In this document: positions 18,810-28,640 of the stretch, piece after piece
Numbering within the stretch: position 1 is the first letter of the stretch
Layout: each line of letters opens with the position of its first letter
Assembly (NCBI GenBank): GCA_965603205.1
Contig: CBFDCC010000003.1
Span: 62,001-126,000, forward strand
Length of the DNA: 64,000 nucleotides
Source: Temperatibacter sp965603205
GTDB taxonomy: Bacteria; Pseudomonadota; Alphaproteobacteria; Sphingomonadales; Kordiimonadaceae
Reading direction: 5' to 3'
Translations under genes and position numbers: made by a program
Notes under the pieces: generated by a model
The model's input: the letters and a program-made list of their open reading frames with translations, nothing else
What the model was told of the DNA's origin: nothing
The model's database searches: none

Positions 18810-20030
18810 ATGTCACGAGCACTTATTTTGGTTATGGATAGCCTAGGGCTTGGCGCCACACCAGATGCTGAGGCATTTGGTGATGTGGGCGCAAACACGC
18901 TGGGTCATATCGCTGACTGGTGCGCTGATGGTAATAATTGCTCGGAGCGTGACAGCGGCCCCTTGTGTGTTCCTAACCTTACACGGCTTGGTCTTGGTAA
19001 AGCCGCCGAATTAGCAGCTGGTACAGTACCAAAGGGCTTTGAGACTGACACAACAGCTATTATAGGCATGTATGCAGCCTGTGAGGAAGTCTCTAGTGGT
19101 AAGGACACACCATCAGGCCACTGGGAGATGACAGGCGTACCCGTGCGCTACGATTGGGGATATTTTCCCACTACTGAAAACTGTTTCCCCGATGAACTTA
19201 TGGAAAAGTTTACTGCTAAGACTGGCATTACAGGTACGCTCGCCAATTGTCATGCCTCTGGCACTGATATACTAGAAAAACTAGGGGATGAACATGTCAG
19301 GACGGGGCAGCCTATCTGTTATACGTCCTCTGATTCCGTTTTTCAAATTGCCGCACACGAAGACCATTTTGGCCTAGAGCGCCTATACGAGATATGTGAA
19401 ATCGCAAGAAAGCTCATTGATCCATATAACATCGGCCGTGTCATTGCCCGCCCCTTTATCGGCAAAAATGGTCATTACACTCGTACTGGCAATCGCCGAG
19501 ATTATGCTACGCCGCCCCACGCAGATACGCTGTTAGACAAGCTAACAACTGCTGGTCATGACGTGATATCGGTCGGTAAAATTTCTGATATATTCGCCCA
19601 TCGGGGCATTAGTCATAAAATCAAGGCCACAGGCCATGACGCACTATTTGATGCCACCATTCAGGCGTTATCTAACGCAAAAGAAGGTAGTTTAATCTTC
19701 ACTAACTTTGTAGAATTTGATCAATCCTTTGGCCATCGCCGAAATGTAGGCGGTTACGCTGATGCTATCGAGCATTTTGACAGACGTATCACCGAAGTAA
19801 TGGATGCAATGGGTGATGAGGATTTGCTTATATTAACCGCAGATCATGGCTGTGATCCCACGTGGGTTGGCACTGACCATACCCGCGAACATATCCCTTT
19901 TGTCGCCTATCGCCCTCTTCATCAAACCGCACTAAATGGCGGCATTCGCAGTAGCTTTTCTGATATAGGCCAAACAGTAGCTAACCATTTATCCATTGCC
20001 CCTCTTGATGAGGGCATTAGCGTATTTTAA
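18810..20030 (+). CDS. deoB: Phosphopentomutase
   Basis: A 406-residue alkaline-phosphatase-superfamily mutase interconverting (deoxy)ribose-1- and 5-phosphate; E. coli DeoB has 407 residues. It begins RALILVMDSLGLGATPDA, the usual metal-binding DSxGxG start. It has SSGKDTPSGHWEM with the phosphorylated Thr region, and LTADHGCDPTW plus DHTREHIP as the C-terminal metal ligands. AAAGGAATAGT precedes the ATG. It is divergent from the phosphoribosyltransferase/phosphorylase operon, completing nucleoside catabolism, and a LysE-family gene follows 9 nt later. Confidence 0.96.
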   Translation: MSRALILVMDSLGLGATPDAEAFGDVGANTLGHIADWCADGNNCSERDSGPLCVPNLTRLGLGKAAELAAGTVPKGFETDTTAIIGMYAACEEVSSGKDTPSGHWEMTGVPVRYDWGYFPTTENCFPDELMEKFTAKTGITGTLANCHASGTDILEKLGDEHVRTGQPICYTSSDSVFQIAAHEDHFGLERLYEICEIARKLIDPYNIGRVIARPFIGKNGHYTRTGNRRDYATPPHADTLLDKLTTAGHDVISVGKISDIFAHRGISHKIKATGHDALFDATIQALSNAKEGSLIFTNFVEFDQSFGHRRNVGGYADAIEHFDRRITEVMDAMGDEDLLILTADHGCDPTWVGTDHTREHIPFVAYRPLHQTALNGGIRSSFSDIGQTVANHLSIAPLDEGISVF

Positions 20031-20039
20031 GGTATTTTT

Positions 20040-20663
20040 ATGTTATCGATTGAGATTGTAACTGGCTTTTTTGCCACCGCTATTATTCTGAGCCTAGCGC
20101 CGGGCCCTGACAATATATTTGTCCTTACCCAATCGGCTATTGAGGGTCGTTTAGCAGGCATTATCGTCACTTTAGGCCTCGCTACAGGTCTCTTGTTTCA
20201 CACAGCTGCTGTTGCCTTTGGTGTTGCTGTGATTTTCCAAACATCGGCAATTGCCTTCACTATTTTGAAAATGTGCGGCGTTGCATATCTACTCTATCTA
20301 GCATGGGGTGCCTTTAGGACCTCTGCCAGCAGAATATCTATAAAAGGCAAGAGCATTGGCCTAGGGCGTTTATATAGGCGCGGCATCATCATGAATATCA
20401 CCAACCCAAAGGTGTCGATATTCTTCTTGGCTTTTCTACCGCAATTCGTTGACCCTAAAGTCGGGGATATAACCTACCAGATCATCAGTCTAGGACTAAT
20501 CTTTATAGTCGCTACACTGATTATTTTTGGTAGTATCGCCCTATTATCAGGCACTTTGGGCAAGCGATTAAAAGAGTCCGACAAAGCCCAAATAGCACTC
20601 AATCGTATTGCTGGCACTGTCTTCATCGCCTTAGCATTAAAATTAGCAATAACCGAGAAATAA
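20040..20663 (+). CDS. LysE/RhtB family exporter
   Basis: A 207-residue inner-membrane protein with six predicted helices. Its N-terminal APGPDNIFVLTQSAIEGR is the family signature (APGP). Members export amino acids or related small molecules. It starts 9 nt after deoB, so the two are probably co-transcribed, although a functional tie to nucleoside salvage is not obvious; some RhtA/LysE-type exporters do handle nucleosides. The gene converges with the nitrilase-type gene, with 7 nt between stops. Confidence 0.9.
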   Translation: MLSIEIVTGFFATAIILSLAPGPDNIFVLTQSAIEGRLAGIIVTLGLATGLLFHTAAVAFGVAVIFQTSAIAFTILKMCGVAYLLYLAWGAFRTSASRISIKGKSIGLGRLYRRGIIMNITNPKVSIFFLAFLPQFVDPKVGDITYQIISLGLIFIVATLIIFGSIALLSGTLGKRLKESDKAQIALNRIAGTVFIALALKLAITEK

Positions 20664-20670
20664 TAATAGC

Positions 20671-21519
20671 TTACGTGCGTTCTGGAACCTTCAATTCACC
20701 AAGCGTATCAAGATACTCTCCCTTGTTGGCCATACCCTCTTGAGGGAATTCATGACCATGATCACGGAAGCTTTTTAGCGGTTGCCCTAGATTTTTAAGG
20801 CCTCGCTCTCGCGCACGTCGTACACGATCAAAATCAATATCCATCAATAAAATTTGCTCTACTTCACCGGCTGTATAGGAGATATCGCCATCAGGGCCTG
20901 CCATGACGGATTTCCCTACGCCCAGACACCCTACACCATTAATATTAACAATATAACTTTGTTGCTGAGCCGCTGTAGCCTGCACCATTGCAAGTTCCAC
21001 ATCACGATCACACGTATCAGTTAACGTAGGATGTAATAACACCTCAGCACCAGCAGTAACCATTGCGCGTGACAGCTCTGGGAACCACATATCATAGCAG
21101 ATATACAGACCAAAACGGCCATAACCTTCCACATCAAACACACAGATATCTTGCCCCGCAGTCACGCCCTTTTCATAGGGTAAAAATGGATACATTTTAC
21201 GGTAACGCGTCACAATCTCACCTTTTGGATTAATCACGGGCGTTGTATTAAATACTTCACCGTCTTTGTCTTCATAAACAGACCCCGGGATGAGCCAAAT
21301 ACCCAGTTCCTTAGCCAAAGCACATAACCGTGGCTCTGCTTCATTTAAGCGGGGTGTCGCTGTTGTTGCCCCTGCGCCGCAGATAGCCAATTCGCTAACC
21401 ACAACCATGTGGCTAAAGGGATAGCGGGCAATAGCACCGCGCACTTTTTTAATGACCAGGTCAAGGTTATCTGCTGCTGGCAACTCCAATTGGAGTGCTG
21501 CTACCGTAAATACTGTCAT
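20671..21519 (-). CDS. Carbon-nitrogen hydrolase (nitrilase superfamily amidase)
   Basis: A 282-residue cytosolic amidase-like enzyme. The catalytic triad is visible: Glu43 in VVSELAICG, Lys108 in VTRYRKMYPF and Cys141 in GLYICYDMWFPEL. The family hydrolyses amide or carbamoyl bonds, for example omega-amides and N-carbamoyl-D-amino acids. It overlaps the upstream serine-hydrolase gene by 4 nt and ends an operon of TPR-sulfotransferase, MFS transporter and serine hydrolase. Deamidation of an imported amino-acid-like compound is a reasonable guess. Confidence 0.9.
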   Translation of the reverse strand: MTVFTVAALQLELPAADNLDLVIKKVRGAIARYPFSHMVVVSELAICGAGATTATPRLNEAEPRLCALAKELGIWLIPGSVYEDKDGEVFNTTPVINPKGEIVTRYRKMYPFLPYEKGVTAGQDICVFDVEGYGRFGLYICYDMWFPELSRAMVTAGAEVLLHPTLTDTCDRDVELAMVQATAAQQQSYIVNINGVGCLGVGKSVMAGPDGDISYTAGEVEQILLMDIDFDRVRRARERGLKNLGQPLKSFRDHGHEFPQEGMANKGEYLDTLGELKVPERT

Positions 21520-23222
21520 TGAACTGACCTTCCTGTGTCACTTACTTTTTTACAATTAGTTGAATGAGTTGCCAGCGTTGCTACAGCGTCAGCCCATGCA
21601 TGGGAGCCGCCGTCACTAAAGCTGTAATAGATATCGCCATTGAGGCTAAGGGCGATTGAAATCCCCCCAAAACCCGACATAAAGGGAATAGATTTCATCT
21701 CACCGCAGATCAATACATCCTTGGCCCAAAAGCCGTTATTATATAGGTATCCTGCTTTATTATTTTGCTCTGCTTTTATGCCGCGATCATTTGGATTGCG
21801 CTGCAAGGCACCATTAAGAGCTGGGCCAGAGAATTTCCCACTAGCCACTGCCTGCGAATTGATATAACTGGCTATTTTAGCAATATCACTACGGTGGAAT
21901 ACAAGCCCCCACCCCGTGAATGCCTGCGCCCTAGCACCTGTGGTTCTACGTGTATCATGGACTACTTGGCTCAGCTCAAGTTCATCCCAAATAGGCACAA
22001 TAATATCACGGTAAAAATCTGCACTGTCACCTTGTTTTGATTTCCAGAACTCTTGCAGACCACTGCCAAGAATATAAGTATCAGATGTATGATATGCCCA
22101 CACGGTACCCGGCGCTGATTTGCGCGGGAAATAACCACAAGAGAAATCTAGCTTTTCCTCATGCGTTTGTGTGAAAAATAACTGTTGATATCCAGCCTCA
22201 CCCTCATCTTTGGCCGAATGAGGGGTGTTATAATTACCCGTTGCCATATCTGATAAATTTTCAAAGGTAACACCCTGCCATTTATCGCCACTACACTGGC
22301 TAACATAGTCAGATATTTGTGATTGCATCATTCCCGGATACAAGGCTTCTAGTCGCATCATAGCAAGCCCGCCAACGATTGATTTTGCAAGTGAGTAGGA
22401 TGGCAACGTTAAAACATCACAGTAAGGGTAAGCACCCGCACGCGTATCGCAGCCACTGACATAATGCACACCATCACGCACAAGGCCGTATAGCGTCATA
22501 TCAGATGGTTTAATTCTGCCTTCAGCTTTGATCGCAGCTTGATCAATGGATGGATATATTTCGTATAGTTTTGCCAGAGGGGCGCTAGGTAAGCGTCCTT
22601 TTAAGGCAGTTTCAGTAGTGGCGATAACAGCTTGTACATTTGCCGTATCTGTATCTTGCCAATCTGCTTTCATCTCACCCCAAAGATCAAATTTAAGATA
22701 GAGACATGTCTCACTAGCAACCTGATAAGAAGATTTCGGCGTTTCCACGTTTAACTGAACCAACATTACACCATTCAGCAAACAGTTTTCATTCTTTTCC
22801 ATCAGCGCGAAAGGCAGCGATGCCATCACAGATCCTGATGTAGTTTCCCATATTTTTCCTGCACTTAACACCAAGTCCCACGCAGGGTGTTCTGTCAGGA
22901 TAATACCAGAATTAACAGGAATGAAATCATTGCCGCTGCGCACATAGTCATAGCTGAATTTTGGTAAGCTATTCCAACTATCACCCTTTGACAGGCCAAT
23001 ACCATCACGAACAACACGGCCGTGAGATTGTGCATCGGCTAGCGAGATGGTGCCTTGCAAATAACCACTAGGTACCGCAGAATTTGTTGGCATGGCAAAT
23101 TCACTATAATCACGTAATCCTGCATCCACATCCTCAGCATATAAAGAAGCTCCACTCACCGTCACAAGGACAGTCAGGCATAAACTTTTCAACAAGTTTC
23201 TATATGTAAGAGAGTATAGCAT
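21516..23222 (-). CDS. Exported serine hydrolase, beta-lactamase/PBP-like fold
   Basis: A 568-residue protein with an N-terminal signal peptide (hydrophobic core around residues 10-27, ending near SLYAED). The catalytic Ser-x-x-Lys is SLAK at 277-280. The domain belongs to the serine beta-lactamase / class C / D-aminopeptidase group, enzymes that act on D-amino-acid peptides, amides or esters. The N-terminal 240 residues form an extra domain I do not recognise. Its stop overlaps the nitrilase start (ATGA), and it lies 6 nt from the MFS gene. It is probably periplasmic, processing the substrate imported by the operon's TBDR. Confidence 0.8.
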   Translation of the reverse strand: MLYSLTYRNLLKSLCLTVLVTVSGASLYAEDVDAGLRDYSEFAMPTNSAVPSGYLQGTISLADAQSHGRVVRDGIGLSKGDSWNSLPKFSYDYVRSGNDFIPVNSGIILTEHPAWDLVLSAGKIWETTSGSVMASLPFALMEKNENCLLNGVMLVQLNVETPKSSYQVASETCLYLKFDLWGEMKADWQDTDTANVQAVIATTETALKGRLPSAPLAKLYEIYPSIDQAAIKAEGRIKPSDMTLYGLVRDGVHYVSGCDTRAGAYPYCDVLTLPSYSLAKSIVGGLAMMRLEALYPGMMQSQISDYVSQCSGDKWQGVTFENLSDMATGNYNTPHSAKDEGEAGYQQLFFTQTHEEKLDFSCGYFPRKSAPGTVWAYHTSDTYILGSGLQEFWKSKQGDSADFYRDIIVPIWDELELSQVVHDTRRTTGARAQAFTGWGLVFHRSDIAKIASYINSQAVASGKFSGPALNGALQRNPNDRGIKAEQNNKAGYLYNNGFWAKDVLICGEMKSIPFMSGFGGISIALSLNGDIYYSFSDGGSHAWADAVATLATHSTNCKKVSDTGRSVQ

Positions 23223-23228
23223 TCTAAC

Positions 23229-24437
23229 TTAAGCCTTCTGTCTTGCGGCTTTTAAGGCCCTATCAGATGTTAAGGCGGGCAGCGCTGCTGCTGCTCCACA
23301 TAAAGCGAAACCAACAGCCACAATCATCAACACGTCGCTATAGCTACCCCCTGCAACGACTTTTGCTGCAATTAGCGGCCCCGTAGCGATACCAAACTTT
23401 GATGCGGTGCCACCCAACGTCATCAGATGACCACTGCCATCTAATTCCGCAGCAAGCCCAAATAGATAGGCAATGATGTATGACCAACCGAATGTCAGCA
23501 ACGCATTAGCCGCAAAATACATCATGCTATTTTCAGCATTAAGCGCGGCATAAATAGTAAGGAACATCAATATAATGCCGCTAATGATTGGAATAAAGCG
23601 ACCATAACGCAGACCTAGGATGACGGGCACAAGACCGCCAACCGCCCCTATCCACGCGCCATAAGCAGTAAATGAGGAAACAAATTCATGTGTGTGACCA
23701 GCCGCTAGCCCAATACGTTCCATATAGACCCACATACCATTAGCCATCGCCTGATATAGGAAAATAGCGAGCAGCGTAAGGATAGTAAGTTTGTTAATCG
23801 GGGGCCACTGAAAGCCTGTATCAGCCGACGCTAGCGCTGTTTTCTTTGGTTTATAATCCCCAAGGAAAGCAATAATCATAAGGCTAATAGCTACAAGAAC
23901 AGCCAGCATCACAAACACCGCTGCACTCCCTAAAACAGGTGCCAACATCAAACGCAGGAATATAATAGCGCCGCCTAAGCCCGTTTGAATTACAAGCAAG
24001 AAACCATAACCACGATCAGGCGTATTCAGACGCGCTATAATGGCGAGACCAATACCGATCGAGCACCCTCCTAGGGCGCCAAGAATAAAGCGTATTGCCA
24101 TCATTGCCTCTGGTGTTGAGGTCGTTGATGATAAAAGCTCTAGCGCTATCATCGCAACAAACAAAATACTCATGGTTTGTTTCCACGGCAAGCGTTTGAG
24201 TAAAAAGACGGAAATCAGCGCGCCAGTCATGCTGCCATATGCGTTAACCGAGGCAACGATACCGGCTTGTTCTTCACTAAAGCCAAAGCCGTCAATCATC
24301 GCACTGACTAATGCTGGTAGCGCAGGTACATAAAAGAAACCAGCCGAGGATATAAAGGCAAGCAGGATATAAGAAAGCCAGCTTTCTTCGCCAACTTTTG
24401 GAATTACGCCAAACATCTTTGTGTTACTATCTTGCAT
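23229..24437 (-). CDS. MFS transporter
   Basis: A 402-residue major-facilitator protein with 12 predicted helices. A loop-2/3 motif-like segment LKRLPWKQTM lies after the second helix. Its start codon shares one base with the stop of the TPR-sulfotransferase gene (TAATG), showing tight coupling. It probably moves the product of periplasmic hydrolysis across the inner membrane. The substrate is unknown; the context suggests a peptide, amide or amino-acid derivative. Confidence 0.88.
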   Translation of the reverse strand: MQDSNTKMFGVIPKVGEESWLSYILLAFISSAGFFYVPALPALVSAMIDGFGFSEEQAGIVASVNAYGSMTGALISVFLLKRLPWKQTMSILFVAMIALELLSSTTSTPEAMMAIRFILGALGGCSIGIGLAIIARLNTPDRGYGFLLVIQTGLGGAIIFLRLMLAPVLGSAAVFVMLAVLVAISLMIIAFLGDYKPKKTALASADTGFQWPPINKLTILTLLAIFLYQAMANGMWVYMERIGLAAGHTHEFVSSFTAYGAWIGAVGGLVPVILGLRYGRFIPIISGIILMFLTIYAALNAENSMMYFAANALLTFGWSYIIAYLFGLAAELDGSGHLMTLGGTASKFGIATGPLIAAKVVAGGSYSDVLMIVAVGFALCGAAAALPALTSDRALKAARQKA

Positions 24438-26011
24438 TAATCATCCACTTTCACGTTGATACCATAGGCCTCTAGCGCGTTTTGAAGCGGCGCTAAAGCC
24501 GTAGCATAATTGCGCCATTTCTCGACTGAACTACTATAGATTGGTTGTCTAACTTGGGCGGCACTTGCGGTTGCTGATGGCGCTGAGTTTTCATGAAAAC
24601 TCAGGCAACCCTCTTCCCATTTTAGGCCACAAGCCGCGACAAGGCTACGCGACTGCGTTTCTTGGTCTGCGACTAAATCACTATAGGTAATATCATGAAT
24701 ACGGCCAGGCAAAACCGCGTGCCAGTGATCCATTAATTTAGCGTAGGCTGCGTAATATTCAGCCAGATCATTCATATCATAACTAAAAGGATATCCCATA
24801 CGGAACAATGTCTTATACATAGCGTAGCAGCTATCCATTGGGCTACGCTTTAGATGAATGATCTTTGCATTTGGCAGTGCCTTAGCAATAAGGCCAATAT
24901 ATAAAAAGTTAGCGGGTGTCTTGTCTATGAGCATTGGTGCAGTGATACCACGCGCTGCTGTGCTTGCTAGATATGCCTCACCTAATGCTACAAAATCTAA
25001 TGCCTTTGATTTTTCAAGCAAATCCATCTTATCTTTGGCAGGACCAGCAGCCTTCATGAAAGACATAACAAAGTCATTAACTTCGCCTAGGCTTTCCACC
25101 GCGGAATGGCTAGAGACTATACGGTCAACCAGAGTTGTCCCACTACGCGGCAGCCCTAAGATAAAAACAGGCCCCGCTTCATCGCTTGACTGTATATCAG
25201 TGCAAAAATCAGCATCGTGAACCTTGGCGATGGCTTGCATCGTGTCCACATCGCCTTGCACGTCATAGCTTAAACCTTTGCGGCGTGCGGTAGCACCTGT
25301 AATCAGATGCGCTATAGAGCGATCATACTCGCCGATATCCTCAAGCTCTTTTGATAATGCGTAACCAACTTGGGCCAAACCTTGCTGGTCTGTGCAACCC
25401 TTGATCACAGCCTCTAAAGCATCTATGTGATTATTGTCTAAGGTCTGCTTACGCAGCGTTGCACGGTTATAATAGGCATCGTAATCATTAGGCTTGATAG
25501 CAATTACCTTATCAAGCAACTCCTCAGCCTCAGTCATTTTACCAAGCGATGAAGCGGCTGTAGAAAGATTATATAGTGCCTGACTATCATTAGGTTTAAG
25601 CTCAACAGCGCGGCTATAGACTCTATAGGCTCCCTCATGATCTTCCATGCGGGTATAAAACTGTCCGATTTGTTGTTGTGACAAGGCGTCTGATGCGGCA
25701 ACACTCTCTAATTTACCAAGTGTTTTTATCGCCTTATCAACTTGGGCATTATTCATTTGTGCCTCAGCACACATTAAATACCCCATAGAAAATTCAGGTT
25801 TTAATTCAATCACTTTTTGCGCACATGAAAGCATACCCTGAAGGTCGCCTTTCATCTGAGCAATACGACCGCACTGTAGCCAGCCACCTTCAAAAGAAGG
25901 GCTGCTGTGTATGAGCTGCTGCGCCAGTTTTTCGGCGTCAACGACCCTGCGCGCTCCGATGAGCCCGTCAATCTGTTGCATGACTGTCATGATATCTACC
26001 CTGTTAGACAT
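24437..26011 (-). CDS. TPR-repeat sulfotransferase fusion (ST2)
   Basis: A 524-residue protein with TPR repeats over roughly residues 15-245 and a C-terminal PAPS-dependent sulfotransferase domain. The 5'-phosphosulfate loop is VFILGLPRSGTTL at 282-294. The 3' region is LPNAKIIHLKRSPMDSCY. The C-terminal motif is ASAAQVRQPIYSSSVEKW, shared with the two other fusions. No signal peptide is visible. It starts 83 bp after the TBDR stop and beyond a terminator hairpin, so it may be expressed by read-through or its own promoter. It heads the MFS/serine hydrolase/nitrilase operon. Acceptor unknown. Confidence 0.9.
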   Translation of the reverse strand: MSNRVDIMTVMQQIDGLIGARRVVDAEKLAQQLIHSSPSFEGGWLQCGRIAQMKGDLQGMLSCAQKVIELKPEFSMGYLMCAEAQMNNAQVDKAIKTLGKLESVAASDALSQQQIGQFYTRMEDHEGAYRVYSRAVELKPNDSQALYNLSTAASSLGKMTEAEELLDKVIAIKPNDYDAYYNRATLRKQTLDNNHIDALEAVIKGCTDQQGLAQVGYALSKELEDIGEYDRSIAHLITGATARRKGLSYDVQGDVDTMQAIAKVHDADFCTDIQSSDEAGPVFILGLPRSGTTLVDRIVSSHSAVESLGEVNDFVMSFMKAAGPAKDKMDLLEKSKALDFVALGEAYLASTAARGITAPMLIDKTPANFLYIGLIAKALPNAKIIHLKRSPMDSCYAMYKTLFRMGYPFSYDMNDLAEYYAAYAKLMDHWHAVLPGRIHDITYSDLVADQETQSRSLVAACGLKWEEGCLSFHENSAPSATASAAQVRQPIYSSSVEKWRNYATALAPLQNALEAYGINVKVDD

Positions 26012-26049
26012 TTACTTCTCCGCATATTGGCCCCAAAATCCCACCATGC

Positions 26050-26087
26050 GATAAAAAAGGGTGGCGACACAAGTGCCACCACCCTTT
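26050..26087 (-). terminator. Terminator after TBDR (minus strand)
   Basis: Arms 26056-26064 and 26079-26087 pair over 9 bp, with partial inner pairing, and a U tract follows on the minus-strand transcript at 26058-26053. A T run on the other side makes it potentially bidirectional. It separates the TBDR from ST2 and could act as a partial terminator that lowers operon expression. Confidence 0.8.
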
Positions 26088-26094
26088 AATTTTT

Positions 26095-28485
26095 TTAGAA
26101 GCGGTATTTAGCAGCTATACCAAATGTACGTGGTAAAGCCATCTCGTCTTTTGCGCCATTACCATAGTAATTTTGGCTAGGTGAAGTACCCATGTACGCC
26201 GCGCTAAATGATGCTGTTGTACCCATTTCATTACCGATATTTTTAACGAATAGAGAAACATCAAAGTCTTCTAGTAATAAGGTAGCACTTGCATTCCAAA
26301 GACCAAAACCAGCATGATTACGACCATATGTAGCGTGGTCGTTATTGATGTAGTTTTCGCTCTTAGACTGGATATAACCATTCACACGGAAAACAGTTTC
26401 AATGTCACTGATCTCAGTTGTGTAATCCACTGCAAGGTTCAACATATGCTTTGGAACACCCGGCAGGCGATTGCCCGCAGCTGCGATCATATCGCCAGGA
26501 CCGTTACCAGTTGGTGCATTAAACTCTTTCTTAAGCTTCGCATTAACGAAAGCATAACCAAAGCTATAGTGTAGCGCCTCTGAAAGTTGACCCTCAATCT
26601 CAAGCTCTAGACCCTTAGTCGCTGCTTTATTGCCGTTAGCAGCTGTAAAGAAACCCCAGTTTGATGTTGCAGTATTAATCTGTGGGTTAGACCAGTCAAC
26701 ATAAAATGCTGCTATTGTATAGCGCATTGTATCGGATGATCCCTTAAGGCCCATTTCATAGTTTACAACGCTATCTGAACCAAATGTTAGCCACGCTGTG
26801 CTTTCAGCGAAGTTACCTGATGTTGGTACAGCTGATGCACCACCACGACGGTAACCTTCTGATACGGTAGCATAAGCCATCATCTCGTCATTTAGGTCAT
26901 AAGATACATTCAACTTGAATAAAGCATCTTTTTTACCAAATTCAGCTGTTGAATCAACAGCCTGCCAAGATGCAAGTGCATCCCAAAACGGTAATTGAAC
27001 AGTTGCGACAGATTTACCCTTACTATCGAAATAACGGATACCACCAGTTACATGCAGATCTTCTGACACATCATATGTCACTTCACCAAATAGTGCAGTT
27101 TCTTTGATCTTACCTTTGTCATTCATGTAGAAATCATGATCGTCGTCATCGTAACCATAGCCGTCTGACATCCAACCGAACACAGTAGAAGCCCAAGCTT
27201 TATAACCTGCTAGAGTAGATGTTTGACCAACAAGTTTATCTTGATTTTGATAATATAGACCAGCAACCCAGCTTAGTGGGCCTTCGCTGTTTGATACTAA
27301 ACGAACTTCTTGAACGAATGCTTCGTCACCAAAGCTTCGATCAGCGCGCGCTAGTGGACGTGGTGAGTTATAATACAAACCACCGAACCAATTTTTCTGT
27401 GCGTAGAAACCAGAGTTTTCACTGATTGCAGAACCTTCAACGTCATATAATGATGTTGATGATGTAAGTGTTGCAAAACCCAGATCAACATTAATCTCAG
27501 CAGACATCATTTCAATATCAGCCTCTGATGGCTCCATTTGGACTGCACCAGCTTCATATTTGCCATATGTATTTTCAGAGTTCATACCATAACGATAACC
27601 CTCAGCACTGGCACGACGGCCAGCGGCCTTATCTTTTTGACGTGTATACATAAGATTAATGTCAAAAGTCTCAGAAGGCTGGAACAAAGCGCTAATGCGG
27701 AAAAAATCTGTGTCCGAGCTATCAGCATCTTTAACCATATGGAAAGAAGCATCAGTATCCAGAATGTCCCCAGGAACAACTGGTGCCATATTAGCGTCGA
27801 GATCATAAACATTCATGTAATCAATGATACCAGCTGTATCAACATGGCTACCAACTAGACGAACAGCGAATTTATCACCAAGTGGCACGTTAAGAACAAG
27901 ATCAGTTGTCCAGCTCATGTCGCCAGAAGCTTTAGTCTTGCTAACATTACCGCCAACAGAACCTTCAAAACCTTCAAGAGATGGCTTTTTCGTAATATAA
28001 CGAACAGCACCACCAAGAGCACCAGAACCATATAGCGTACCCTGTGGGCCACGAAGAACCTCAACGCGCTCAAGATCTTTAAGCATTACATTAGCAAACA
28101 TTGGTGTATCGTTAATGTATGTAGCAACAGTTGGGGCTGAAGACGCAGCATAATCACCGCGAGCAGCACCGTCTACATTAAGACCACGAATACGAATGTC
28201 ATTTTTAGTAGAAGAGTTACGTGCGCCACGATCAGGAACAGCAACACCAGGAATTGAGCGAAGCAATTCTGATGAATCAACCATATTGGCCGCATCGATG
28301 CTCGCGCCAGAAACAGCTGATATGTTATATGGAATATCCTGTGTAGAAGTTGAGCGACGTGTCGCTGTAACTAGAATTTCTTCAAGTTCGAAACCCGCGT
28401 CCTGCGCCATTGCAGAAGGAGCATATACCGACATAGCTGTCGATGAAAGTAGAGCTAGTTTTGTTAAGTTCCCAGTAATAGACAT
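26095..28485 (-). CDS. TonB-dependent receptor
   Basis: A 796-residue outer-membrane receptor. The signal peptide ends near PSAMAQ, followed by the TonB-box-like EEILVTATRR, a plug with RGPQGTLYGSGALGGA, and a barrel ending in AAKYRF. The frame is open to 28542, but the ATG at 28485 has AGGGAG upstream and yields a clean signal peptide. A TetR gene lies upstream and a TATAGT-CA-ACTATA palindrome lies 49-62 bp before the start, suggesting repression. The gene order TBDR, TPR-sulfotransferase, MFS, serine hydrolase, nitrilase points to uptake of a peptide- or amide-like compound. Confidence 0.93.
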   Translation of the reverse strand: MSITGNLTKLALLSSTAMSVYAPSAMAQDAGFELEEILVTATRRSTSTQDIPYNISAVSGASIDAANMVDSSELLRSIPGVAVPDRGARNSSTKNDIRIRGLNVDGAARGDYAASSAPTVATYINDTPMFANVMLKDLERVEVLRGPQGTLYGSGALGGAVRYITKKPSLEGFEGSVGGNVSKTKASGDMSWTTDLVLNVPLGDKFAVRLVGSHVDTAGIIDYMNVYDLDANMAPVVPGDILDTDASFHMVKDADSSDTDFFRISALFQPSETFDINLMYTRQKDKAAGRRASAEGYRYGMNSENTYGKYEAGAVQMEPSEADIEMMSAEINVDLGFATLTSSTSLYDVEGSAISENSGFYAQKNWFGGLYYNSPRPLARADRSFGDEAFVQEVRLVSNSEGPLSWVAGLYYQNQDKLVGQTSTLAGYKAWASTVFGWMSDGYGYDDDDHDFYMNDKGKIKETALFGEVTYDVSEDLHVTGGIRYFDSKGKSVATVQLPFWDALASWQAVDSTAEFGKKDALFKLNVSYDLNDEMMAYATVSEGYRRGGASAVPTSGNFAESTAWLTFGSDSVVNYEMGLKGSSDTMRYTIAAFYVDWSNPQINTATSNWGFFTAANGNKAATKGLELEIEGQLSEALHYSFGYAFVNAKLKKEFNAPTGNGPGDMIAAAGNRLPGVPKHMLNLAVDYTTEISDIETVFRVNGYIQSKSENYINNDHATYGRNHAGFGLWNASATLLLEDFDVSLFVKNIGNEMGTTASFSAAYMGTSPSQNYYGNGAKDEMALPRTFGIAAKYRF

Positions 28486-28533
28486 TTTTTTCTCCCTAAA
28501 TATCATTGCGCTATTTATGGCAGACAAAAATAT

Positions 28534-28547
28534 TATAGTCAACTATA
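28534..28547. promoter_or_regulatory. Candidate TetR operator, TATAGT-CA-ACTATA
   Basis: A perfect 6-bp inverted repeat with a 2-bp centre, 49 bp upstream of the TBDR start and next to the TetR gene. Partial matches to TATAGTC occur near 29313 in the promoter region on the other side of the regulator gene. The assignment is inferred from position and symmetry only. Confidence 0.45.
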
Positions 28548-28584
28548 TATTTCTGAATGACTATTAACTTTAGTTCAGCTGCAA

Positions 28585-28616
28585 TAAAAAAGACGACACC
28601 ATTCGGGGCCGCCTTT
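28585..28616 (-). terminator. Terminator of the TetR gene (minus strand)
   Basis: A 12-bp stem with one mismatch and two wobble pairs (arms 28589-28600 and 28605-28616) and loop ATTC is followed on the minus-strand transcript by a run of U. It begins 25 bp after the regulator's stop codon. Confidence 0.8.
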
Positions 28617-28640
28617 CAATAACCATATATGATTACAATG